Source: Prorocentrum cordatum
Lineage: Eukaryota; Sar; Dinophyceae; Prorocentrales; Prorocentraceae
Direction: 5' to 3'
Assembly: GCA_963575745.1 (NCBI GenBank)
Contig: CAUYUJ010016352.1
Location: 102,001-166,000 of the forward strand
Length of the DNA: 64,000 bases
Shown one piece after another: positions 56,160 through 64,000 of the stretch. The notes under the pieces were generated by a model. It ran no database searches. It saw nothing but the letters and a program-made list of their open reading frames with translations, and was not told where the DNA came from. Each line of letters opens with the position of its first letter. Position 1 is the stretch's first letter. The position numbers were made by a program, and so were the translations under genes.

Positions 56160-56999
56160 ATTGGTCCTTCTCCTCCTCCTCCTCCTCCACCTCCTCCTCC
56201 TCCTCCTCCTCCTGCTCCTCCTCCTTCTCCTCCTCCTCCTCCCCGCCTTTCGCCTCCTCCTCATACTCCGCCCCCTCCTCCTCCTCCTTCTCATCCCTCC
56301 TCCTCCTCCTCAGCCTCCTCCTCCTCTTTCCCCTCCACCGTCCCTTCTTCCTCCTCCTCATCATCATCAGCATAATCAGCATCATCATCAGCATCAGCAT
56401 CAGCATCATCATCATCACCACCACCAACAACAACATCATTACCAGTAGTGTCGGCGTCATCAACATCACCATCATCACCACCATCACCATCATCATCACG
56501 ATATCATCATCACCATCAGAAGCAACATCATCATCATCATCATCATCATCGTCGTTGCCGTCGTCCTTATCATCTTCACCATCACCGCCATTATCATTAG
56601 CATCATCGTCGTCATCACCGTCTTCAGCATCATCATCACAATCACTATCATCATCATCGTCATCATCATCATCAACATCAACATCGTCATCGTCATCATC
56701 ATCATCATCGTCATTCTGACCATCATCATCAGCATCATAATCATGATCATAATCGGGATCCTGATCAACATCATGATCAACATCATGATCAGCATCATCA
56801 TCACCATCATCATTACCATCACCAATACCATACTCATCACCATCGTCATCGTCATCAGCATCAGTATCAGCATGAGCATCATCATCACCATGATCATCAT
56901 CATCGTCACCATCATCATCAGCATTAACCTCATCATCACAATCATCACCATCATCATTCGCATCATCAGCAGCGTCAGCATCAGCATCAGCAGCAGACA

Positions 57000-57041
<42 letters not shown>

Positions 57042-57230
57042 TAGCATGATGATCATCATCAGCATCATCAGCATTAGCATCGTCATCGTCATCATCATCA
57101 TCATCGTCGCCACTATCATCAGCATCACCACCATCAACATTATCATCAGCATCACCAACATCATCATCAGCATCATCATCATCATCATCATCAGCATCAG
57201 CATCAGCATCAGCATCAGCATCAGCATCAG

Positions 57231-57261
<31 letters not shown>

Positions 57262-57299
57262 GGCATCATCATCATCATCATCATCAGCATCATCATCAG

Positions 57300-57334
<35 letters not shown>

Positions 57335-57353
57335 CCATCACCATCACCATCAC

Positions 57354-57431
<78 letters not shown>

Positions 57432-57435
57432 CATC
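56160..57435. repeat. (CTC)n then 1.1-kb (ATC)n microsatellite with (CAG)n end
   Basis: CTC to about 56355, ATC with AGC, ACC and GTC interruptions to 57395, then AGCAGC to 57430. Blocks of (AGCATC) near 56380-56410 and 57190-57230 show internal repeats. The poly-Asp, poly-Met and poly-Ile frames across it are artefacts. Confidence 0.95.
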
Positions 57436-57544
57436 CCTCTCCTCCTGCTCCTTCCCCATCCCCGCCCCTCTCCCCACACCCATCCCCCGTCCCCCGTCCC
57501 TCTCCCCATCCCTTTCCCCATCCCCCTCTTACCTCCTTCCCAAG

Positions 57545-57710
57545 ACTCCCGACGTCGTGATTTTTTCACAACGTCGACTCCCAAATGTCTGGACCCCTTT
57601 TCTCGTTCTGAGTCGTTTTTTGCGGGGAGGGTCCCCAAAGGCCGAAAATAGTGAAAAACCGCCCGTCGTGATTTTTCCACCGCGCGAGGAGGTCTGGGTC
57701 CCTCTCTCCC
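57545..57710 (+). repeat. Dispersed repeat D, copy 2
   Basis: GACGTCGTGATTTTTTCACA, ACGTCGACTCCCAAATGTCT, GAGTCGTTTTTTGCGG, CCCGTCGTGATTTTTCCACC: collinear with 45262-45465. Confidence 0.8.
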
Positions 57711-58498
57711 CGCTCCCACCCGCTCCGCGGGGGCGCTGGGGGCCGGCGTGCCGGGGGCATGCCCGGCCCACCTGGCGGGCGGGCGGGGGGGCCGCTCTGC
57801 TCGGCACGGGCGGGGCCGGGCGCCGAGGGCGGCCTTGCCGGTCGAGCGCCGCCGGGGGGGGGGGGAGGGGGGGCACGGAGGGAGGGGGAGGATGAGGGGG
57901 AGGAGGAGGAGGAGGAGGACGAGGAGGAGGAGGAGGAGGAGGAGATCAGATCAGATCAGATGACCCGCGGAGGTCTGTCAGTTAGCAAAGTGTAGCCTAC
58001 TGCGACCTCTGGGCGTCGCTTTTGCGACTGTGTGGTTCCACATTAGTCGAGACGGCCCCTGGCCTCTCGGACAGATGTCCGCGCTGCCCCTAAGGCGGCG
58101 GGCTGCCAGACGGGCGCGCAGCCCTGGCAGCTGCCACCACGGGGACTAGCGCGCACCATTCTCTCCCTCCCCCCCACGACGACGGTCGACCGAACTCGAG
58201 CCCCGCCCACCCCCCTTAGCACGGCCTGGCGGACAGGACGCCCGCCATCTCGCGGTGCCTCTCGCTCCCTGTGGAGCGGGTCCTGGCAATTCACTATCCT
58301 CTTCATGCGGTCTCCTTATAACGCGACCTCTAGCACTCTGCTGTTCAGCTGGCCTGGGAATGAAGGCGACAGGGACGGTGGGGAGCGAGGAGGAGGCGTA
58401 GGACTGCAGAGTAGGAGAGTGCACTGAAGCCGCCACTTCGACTGGTACATGCCCTTTGGCAACCAGCTCCGCAAGTCGCGAGCTGCTCTGGAGCCAGT
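57711..58498. other. GC-rich sequence, (GAG)n patch, no gene
   Basis: 57850-57950 is GGGA/GAG-rich and ends in a short (AGATC)n. 57960-58498 is unique. It follows the stop of the minus-strand gene next to it and may contain that gene's 3' untranslated region. Confidence 0.45.
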
Positions 58499-59227
58499 TC
58501 ACTTCTTGGCGCCCTTGCCCCCGCCCTTGGACGAGTGGATTTCGCCTATGATCCTCGACACCTCTCGCTCGAGTGGCCCCCGTGGGGCGGGGCCCGTCGT
58601 CCTCTTCAGGCCGTCTATCTGCACGAGGAAGTGGAGTACCTTCTCCCACATGTCCGCCACGATCTGCTCCCGCAGGCAGATGGCCAGGCTCAGCACCCCC
58701 TGGGTCGAGTCCTTGCTCGCCCTCTTGTACTTGAAGTGCAGCACGTCCATCCCGATGGCCTGAGGGGACCTCTTGAGCACCACCTCGTCCCAGTAGGTCT
58801 TGACATTCTGGTAGCACTCGTCGTCCTTGTTGGGGCCCGTGGGGCCCGTCTTGTCGAGCACCCTCTTGAGGATCGAGATGTACACCTGCACGTAGGGGGC
58901 TCCGCGTGCCTTGTAGTCGATGGTCTCGCCGGCCTTCTCGCGCTCCTTGAGCGTCTTCGACTCTAGATCGTAGGCCGCGCCTGCGGCCTTGCACACCGCG
59001 CCAACTGTGTTGGCGTCTCCCTCCTCCACGAAGTACGTCTCGTAGACCGTGTTCTCCAAGGACGCGAGCTGGCGGGCCCCCGACAGCACCAGCTTCGCGA
59101 TCAACACGAGCAGCTCCGTCTCCCACTTGTCGCCGTCCTTCTTGACGCCCTGAATACGGGAGCCTCCTCGCGCGTGTTTGGCCTCCGATTCTGGGGCCGT
59201 CGTCGTCCTCTTCATCCAGCTGGGCAT
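58499..59227 (-). CDS. ORF1-like protein of unknown function, probably retroelement-derived
   Basis: 242 residues from the ATG at 59227 to TGA at 58499, with balanced, protein-like composition. After a short polar start (MPSWMKRTTTAPESE) comes an alpha-helical middle with ELLVLIAKLVLSGARQLASL, a Gly-Ala-Pro motif near ARGAPYVQVYISILKRVLDK, YWDEVVLKRSPQAIGMDVLH, LSLAICLREQIVADMWEKVL, and a conserved-looking end GPAPRGPLEREVSRIIGEI. The frame is open further upstream only through a GAG microsatellite (poly-Leu), so 59227 is preferred. The ending (G-x-x-P-x-G-x-L-E-R) recalls short proteins that recur near LINE-type RTs in dinoflagellate genomes. This is from memory and not certain. Confidence 0.55.
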   Translation of the reverse strand: MPSWMKRTTTAPESEAKHARGGSRIQGVKKDGDKWETELLVLIAKLVLSGARQLASLENTVYETYFVEEGDANTVGAVCKAAGAAYDLESKTLKEREKAGETIDYKARGAPYVQVYISILKRVLDKTGPTGPNKDDECYQNVKTYWDEVVLKRSPQAIGMDVLHFKYKRASKDSTQGVLSLAICLREQIVADMWEKVLHFLVQIDGLKRTTGPAPRGPLEREVSRIIGEIHSSKGGGKGAKK

Positions 59228-59263
59228 CTCCACGTCCGCGGAGCCCGATCCTGCGGGGGGGAT

Positions 59264-59502
59264 GAGGATGAGGAGGAGGAGGAGGAGGAGGAGGAGGAGG
59301 AGGAGGAGGTTGAGGAGGAGGTAGCACGAGGGCACGAGAGGAGGAGGAGGAGGAGGAGGAGGAGGAGGACGAGGAGAAGGAGGAGGAGGAGAAGGAGGGA
59401 GGTGGAAGAAAGGAAGGAGGGAAGATGAAGACGAGGAAGGGAAGAGGGGGGGAGAAGGCCCCCTCCTCCTCCTCCTCCTCCTCCTCCTCCTCCTCCTCCT
59501 TC
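59264..59502. repeat. (GAG)n followed by (CTC)n
   Basis: GAG from 59266 to about 59405, then CTC at 59462-59500: two complementary microsatellites facing each other across 55 bases, able to pair as a long hairpin. Confidence 0.9.
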
Positions 59503-59616
59503 CTCTCAGTCGCCGCGAGGGGCTCCAGACAGCAGCCCGTTTTGCAGGAAGCGCCAGAAAGCCTCAGCGACCCCGACCACATACACACAAATCCCATACC
59601 GTACCCGACAACTCAC

Positions 59617-59889
59617 CTCATTGCCTGGGGCCTGATGATTAATTGTTGCAGCGTGCCGTATTCGTCCTGATCGATGTGTGGCCACCCCGACATGCGCAGC
59701 ATCTCGGCCTCTGCATTCTCGCCCAAACGTCGGAGATCCCCCGCCCTGGGCTATGTACGGCATGAGCTGTTCAAGAAAACGTGGGCGAAAGAGAGAAAGA
59801 GAGTACGATTGCAGCGACCGGTCTACCATTAATGTCTCTGGCTTTGGCTGGCGTGCAACTCCGTATAGGATGTCTTGGAGTTGAATGCG
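59617..59889 (-). CDS. Candidate internal exon of an intron-containing gene
   Basis: On the minus strand a good acceptor (GATGCTCTTTTGCAG) ends at 59890 and a consensus donor (GAG|GTGAGT) starts at 59616. The 273 bases between are exactly 91 codons and open in one frame: RIQLQDILYGVARQPKPETL, FRPRFLEQLMPYIAQGGGSP and so on. The frame is also open upstream to an ATG at 59913, so a first exon is an alternative. No domain is recognised. Other donor-like sites lie at 60583 (CAG|GTGAGT) and 60335 (ATG|GTAAGA), which would suit more exons upstream, but I cannot join them with confidence. Confidence 0.4.
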
Positions 59890-61690
59890 CTGCAAAAGAG
59901 CATCACGTGACATGTGTTCACGATGCCCCTTTCAGATGGGGCAGCGAGAGGCAGGATTGCGCAGATTCCGTCTACTTTGTCAGTCAAGTGGACATGCACA
60001 TGAGTAGAAGAGCCCTACTTCGCACATACTACATAACCGTGAAAGACTTATGACAAAAATGGCACGGAGATGGAAGCCGAAACGCAGTTGAAACAATGCG
60101 GGCGGGGCCCCGTCGCATAAAGTGGCATCCGCCTGTCATTACTGCGGAGCACCATCGCGTACTTGCTGCGCGGCCGAATGGCAAGCATCTCGGGAACGGA
60201 ACCGTAAACCATAAACTGGAACCACCGATGCCTGCGGCCCAGTGAGGGATCAACTTGGAAACACACCGAGGCTTTAAATTGCATCCATTGCACATGCTGT
60301 CTGAAATTCTTATCCCAGCGGTGTAATACTCTTACCATTCATCGCATGTCCACGGACTGGTGGACGACAAGACAGTTCGTTGCTTCGGGCTGGTGTACAC
60401 AATCACACTTGAAGACAAACAAAAAAAACAAGCACCTTGTGCAAACCAAACAATTCCACTTCGAGCAGTAAAGCAAGCTAGCTAAACCGAATAATGGAAG
60501 TCGTAGTTTACTTATGCGCTCTCAAAGAAGTCACGCAGGTGCGAAAGTTCTCCCGTCCCAGGGCGGGGGGCGTGATAGCACTCACCTGATCACTTGGAAG
60601 GCGAATCTCCAATACCGACCAGCATACATACATGCAGCAATTGACACGGTGTTGGAGTCTGGAGTGCTGCTTCAGACGTGCTTTTCTCCACTTGGGGAGT
60701 TTACGAAGGAACACACAAGTTCGAGAACACATGCGAATGCGCGATATCCCACAAAGAAATAGCAAAACAAGGCGGCGCGCTAATTCGGTTCTTGAAACTT
60801 GCGCATCGCATCATGCATGCATTGGTCGTGACATTGCGCGCACGTCAGAAAACACCAGAAACCAACAAACATCTGGCGCGCATTCGGCGAGTCGCTATCG
60901 TTCTGCATTGCCTTGAATACGGCACGCGTTTGACGCGTCGGAGGAAAGAAAGGGTCCTGTGTAGTCTTGGGCTAGTGGCCAATCCGCCATGTGCCTGTAG
61001 ACCGACCGCCCGACATTCCTCGTTTCTCGCGAGTGGTGGGTTCGGTCCATCAGCAGAGCAGGGCTCCCCCACCTGAAGGGGTAGCGAGCCCACGACGCAG
61101 GCCGTCTCCCGAGCTGATCTAGCAAGATCTTTTGGCGGCTGTGCGCCCATATCTTCCCGTAAGGGTCGAGAAAAACTAACAAACTGCGACGGTTATGGCG
61201 TCCTGCCGCCTTGCCTTGTCTTGCCTTCCCCTCTCCTCTTCCTCGTCCGCTTCCCCCTGGCGCAATCCCACTCTACTCTCCTTATCCTCTGTCTATTCGT
61301 CCATTCCTCCTTTCCTTCTTCTTCTTCTTCTTCTTCCCACTCCCCCCTCCATGCAAATATGTTATTGTGGCTCCTTCGTTTGTAACATGTAATTGAGGAA
61401 GAGGTCACGATCTTCTTGCGTGATGTTCCCCCTCCTCATTCCCCTCCGCAAACTTACAGCGCATTCAGCAACAGTGACGAATATAAGGAAGGATGCTGAT
61501 CGCATACAAGGCACCCCGCATGAGTGAAATGAAGAAAACGGGGGGCAGAAACGACGCACAACTGTCAAATGTGTTTGGAGGGGTCTTGCGAAACCGAACA
61601 ATCCTTCTAACATGGTTTGACTACACTGTCATGCCTGTAAGCTTTGCGCGCCTGGCATTTCAATGACACTACCGGGCTCTCAAGCGCGGG
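59890..61690. other. Lower-GC, repeat-poor stretch
   Basis: The longest part of the window free of obvious repeats, apart from a short CTT run at 61317-61336. Several minus frames read protein-like. One example is 60338-60048, which includes RRHRWFQFMVYGSVPEMLAI. They are bounded by splice-like sites. It may be the body of an intron-containing minus-strand gene. No domain is recognised and no exon chain is proposed beyond the one above. Confidence 0.35.
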
Positions 61691-63107
61691 TGTCGCGTCC
61701 CAACAACTGAGGGTAGGAGGAATGGCTGGTCAGAGCACTGTGCTGACACACGCTGAATGCCATCGGAATCGGCCGTAAAAGGCGAGATTGATGAATCATG
61801 TTGCGAAGCACCGAACACGCAACATGGTTTCCAGTGCGCGCATGGTAGTGTTGCCAAGGATGCCAAGGACGACCCAGAACCGAGGGATACAATGGCCCTT
61901 GCTTCTTGAGAGTCGATGTGCCGACAGGCGCTGCATCAAAGGCAGAGGGGCAAGGCGGACGGAAAGCGAGAGAGAGAGAGAGACACAGAGATAACGAAAC
62001 AAAGCGAGAGCAAGAGAGTGAGAAAGATGGGTGGAGGAGGGAGGGAAGGGAGAGAGGAAGAGAAGGAGGAGGAGGAGGAGGAGGAGGAGGAGGAGGAGGA
62101 GGAGGAGGAGGAGGAGGAGGAGGAGGAGGAGGGGTTGACGAGGGGTCGAGGAGGAGGAGGAGGAGGAGGAGGAGGAGGAGGAGAATGACAAGGAGGATTG
62201 TTTGACATCGACGCAAAGCTGTCCCAACGTACACCTGACCAGTGGGCGAGGCTGGCCAGGGCCTGAGTGAACCTGCCGCGTCGAAGTAGTGGACCACGAA
62301 CGGAGTGCACTCCTGGGCGTCACCGTACCTGGAGTACGCCCTCTGGGACGAGAACGAGAAGACCCAGTGCCTGGAGTACGCCACCAGGGACGAGTCAACA
62401 TGATGAAAACGACCACCGCTGCCAGGCCTGCGGAGCGCAAGCGCCTCGGCAGGCCGGTGCACCGGCGGCGCACCCCCAGCCAGCGTCTGCAGCAGCACAT
62501 CGACATGCTGGTCGACTGACTGCCGCACGGCGCCGAAGAACTCGAGTCCACCTGGCACGAACTCGGGGGCGTCCAGGCACCAAACCGTCGGCCCGAGCAC
62601 TGGCCGCTCAACCTGCAGGCTCCGAACTCTAAGGGACGGCTCGGCGTCGCACGCCTCCACGATGCACTGCACAGGAACTGCCGACTGCACCTTCTGGCTC
62701 TCCTCGACCTGCTGCTGACATTCAGGGCCCCCCAGGCGCGGCCCATGCTGAGCATGACGAAGCCCTTTGGCGCCCGCCCGCAGCAATCGCTTACCTGGAG
62801 CTGCCGCGTGCAATCCGCAATTGCGCCGCAGTCCTTGCAACCAGGTAGGCCTTCGACCTTGGACGAGGGCCTGGAGAGCAGGAAGAAGACACTGAACGCG
62901 AGCCGCGATGTCTTCTTCGCCGAAGAGGGTGGACAGCGCGCCCTCGGCGTCCTTGGCCCGCCCCTCGGCCTCCTCCACCTGCTGCTGCAGGCGCGCGACC
63001 AGGCGATCTGCCGAAGCTCGGGCCCCCGCCGCGCCGCGCAGCGTCCCGTTAGCGCTGCCAGCGCTGCCAGCTCGGCACGCGCGACCCGAGCTGGCTCCCG
63101 CAGCCAT
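61680..63107 (-). CDS. SL-tagged reading frame with coiled coil, function unknown
   Basis: Minus frame from the ATG at 63107, open for 475 codons. Only the first 290 or so (to about 62215) look like protein. Residues 32-60 (ADRLVARLQQQVEEAEGRAK and on) form a short coiled coil. Later parts include VQSAVPVQCIVEACDAEP and VWCLDAPEFVPGGLEFFGAV. I recognise no domain. After about 62215 the frame enters a GAG/CTC microsatellite (poly-Leu and poly-Pro), so the true C-terminus is probably missing. A one-mismatch SL relict lies 80 bases upstream of the ATG, and no introns are evident, so this is likely a reinserted, 3'-truncated cDNA. Confidence 0.5.
   Translation of the reverse strand: MAAGASSGRACRAGSAGSANGTLRGAAGARASADRLVARLQQQVEEAEGRAKDAEGALSTLFGEEDIAARVQCLLPALQALVQGRRPTWLQGLRRNCGLHAAAPGKRLLRAGAKGLRHAQHGPRLGGPECQQQVEESQKVQSAVPVQCIVEACDAEPSLRVRSLQVERPVLGPTVWCLDAPEFVPGGLEFFGAVRQSVDQHVDVLLQTLAGGAPPVHRPAEALALRRPGSGGRFHHVDSSLVAYSRHWVFSFSSQRAYSRYGDAQECTPFVVHYFDAAGSLRPWPASPTGQVYVGTALRRCQTILLVILLLLLLLLLLLLDPSSTPPPPPPPPPPPPPPPPPPPPPPPSLPLSLPSLLHPSFSLSCSRFVSLSLCLSLSLAFRPPCPSAFDAAPVGTSTLKKQGPLYPSVLGRPWHPWQHYHARTGNHVACSVLRNMIHQSRLLRPIPMAFSVCQHSALTSHSSYPQLLGRDTRA
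61965..62190. repeat. (GA)n and (GAG)n microsatellite
   Basis: GAGAGA at 61970-61985, GGGAGG at 62035-62060, then nearly pure GAG to 62185. It truncates the SL-tagged frame. Confidence 0.95.
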
Positions 63108-63187
63108 CCCACTTCAGCGCCCCGCCCGCCGCCGCCACCGTCAGGACATGCCGAGCGCGAGCGACGAGGGGGAGGAGGAGAAGGAGC

Positions 63188-63209
63188 CTTGAGCCAAAAT
63201 GGCCACGGA
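63188..63209 (-). other. DinoSL relict, 21 of 22 bases
   Basis: The minus strand reads TCCGTGGCCATTTTGGCTCA then AG. This equals the spliced leader with one A-to-G change at position 6. It is followed by GCTCCTTCTCC and not by a GTA donor, so it is not an SL RNA gene. It lies 80 bases upstream of the ATG at 63107. Confidence 0.92.
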
Positions 63210-63316
63210 CTGACGAGGAGGAGGAGGAGGAGGAGGAGGAGGATGAAGAGGAGGAGGAGGAGGAGGATGAGGAAGAGGAGGAGGAAGATGATGAGGAGGA
63301 GGAGGAGGAGGACGAG
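63210..63316. repeat. (GAG)n microsatellite
   Basis: GAG with GAT/GAA breaks, lying between the SL relict and the LINE fragment. It abuts the SL relict directly. Confidence 0.95.
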
Positions 63317-63442
63317 CGCACGTAACCTGAGGCGGTTCGTGGTAACCTGAGCACCAGATGCGCATAGCAGCAAGTGCGGCGGTTCGTATTTCGTAATGGT
63401 ATGGCGGCGTCGGGGACCGACGGCGCAGAGAGAGATCAGCTT

Positions 63443-64000
63443 TCAATTTTTGTGATAAGTGTGAAAGCTGAGGACAACAATGTGGTGGCATCGTTGACGG
63501 GGATACTCTGTCTCCGAATCGGGCTCAGCTCCAAGACACAGACGAGTGAGGGGCGAGACGGGGAGAGACCCGCGAGGGAGGGCGAGGAGGTGCAGCAGTC
63601 GAGGACACACGAGGTAGTGGGGGAACTCATCTGGGTCGGAGCATCCAAAGAGACAGGAGCAGGCTGGAGCACTTGGAAGGCGGGCGGAGGTCGTCCAGGT
63701 CCCCGCCAGAGTCTTGAGGTGGGCTCAAGCCCAGGAGGGGGGAGAGTGCGAGAGGACCACACGGAGGGCCTCCCAGCGTTTGAGCAGCTCGGGGGCCGCT
63801 GGGATGTCCCCACTCGGAAGCCAGACCGCGAGACGCCGATGGAGCAGGGAAGGAAGGGCGTCGGGGAAAAGAGACGAGGAGAGGAGACGGGTGAGGGTGC
63901 GCTGCGGTCGGGGGCGGCGGGCATCCTGCGCCGCCGCTAGGATCTCGGACTCGGCGGCTGTCGTTGCAGCCCGCCAGGCCGCGGCTTCCACGCCGGGCGG
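63443..64000 (-). pseudogene. 3' end of a second LINE-type reverse transcriptase, one in-frame stop
   Basis: The minus frame enters from beyond the window end and reads DIPAAPELLKRWEALRVVLS, meets a TGA at 63725-63727, and continues in the same frame with AHLKTLAGTWTTSARLPSAP, then CLFGCSDPDEFPHYLVCPRL, ending at TGA 63443. The Trp-x-Thr-Ser-x-Arg motif followed by a Cys-x-x-x-Cys ... His-Tyr-Leu-x-Cys cluster is the zinc-binding region found C-terminal to RT in LINEs. It is a different lineage from the element at 27-31 kb, which carries an RNase H instead. The rest lies beyond 64000. Confidence 0.75.

Noticed and set aside
55966-57719. 505- and 407-codon minus frames rich in Asp or Met
   Set aside because: Both are different frames of the same (ATC)n tract.
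60335-60338. A start codon for a gene at 60338-60048
   Set aside because: The ATG is followed directly by GTAAGAG, which looks more like a splice donor. The frame has no recognised domain, so it is described only within the surrounding region.

Overview
The window looks like nuclear DNA of a GC-rich, large-genome dinoflagellate. A free-living Prorocentrum-type genome would fit, but the species is inference. The evidence is: (i) three sites carrying relicts of the dinoflagellate trans-spliced leader (DinoSL, ...CCATTTTGGCTCAAG), all on the minus strand and each just upstream of a minus-strand reading frame; (ii) a broken piece of a peridinin/chlorophyll a-c light-harvesting polyprotein; (iii) a gag-like / reverse transcriptase / RNase H / tyrosine recombinase element and LINE reverse transcriptases of the kinds common in dinoflagellates; (iv) very dense trinucleotide microsatellites and satellites. 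No rRNA, tRNA, SL RNA gene, CRISPR or bacterial-style operon was seen.

Layout. 1-26.4 kb is almost entirely repeats: a G-rich satellite (2.4-3.4 kb), (ATC)n, a 4.6 kb array of about 5.4 copies of an ~857-bp unit (5.5-10.1 kb), a long (GAT)n tract (11.2-12.1 kb), several duplicated blocks, an AT-rich tract (16.8-17.15 kb), GAG/CTC tracts, an ~80-bp repeat family seen at three places, and degenerate CCAAGAKGG-type arrays. 26.8-30.8 kb is a decayed LINE on the minus strand (endonuclease end, RT, zinc motif, RNase H) lying between two CTC-type microsatellites. 31-37 kb is mostly non-coding, with one unassigned 388-codon frame. 37.0-38.7 kb is the light-harvesting fragment, preceded by four tandem SL relicts. 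39.5-42.5 kb is a nested set of repeats. 43.2-44.5 kb is an intact, intron-free class I methyltransferase-like gene preceded by a full 22-nt SL relict. 45.98-52.65 kb is a tyrosine-recombinase retrotransposon with the split direct repeat plan A1-ORFs-B1-A2-B2, inserted into an AT-rich tract. 53-58 kb is satellites and a 1.3 kb CTC/ATC tract. 58.5-59.2 kb is an ORF1-like protein. 59.6-61.7 kb is a lower-GC, repeat-poor stretch with one convincing candidate exon. 62.2-63.2 kb is a further SL-relict-tagged reading frame, and 63.4-64.0 kb is the 3' end of a second LINE.

Every coding region I can support lies on the minus strand, as expected for the long one-way gene blocks of dinoflagellates. At least three of the non-transposon frames look like reinserted cDNAs rather than original intron-bearing genes. 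The transposons carry frameshifts or stops and are probably dead copies. Most long open frames in this window are translations of microsatellites or GC-rich satellites and were left out.
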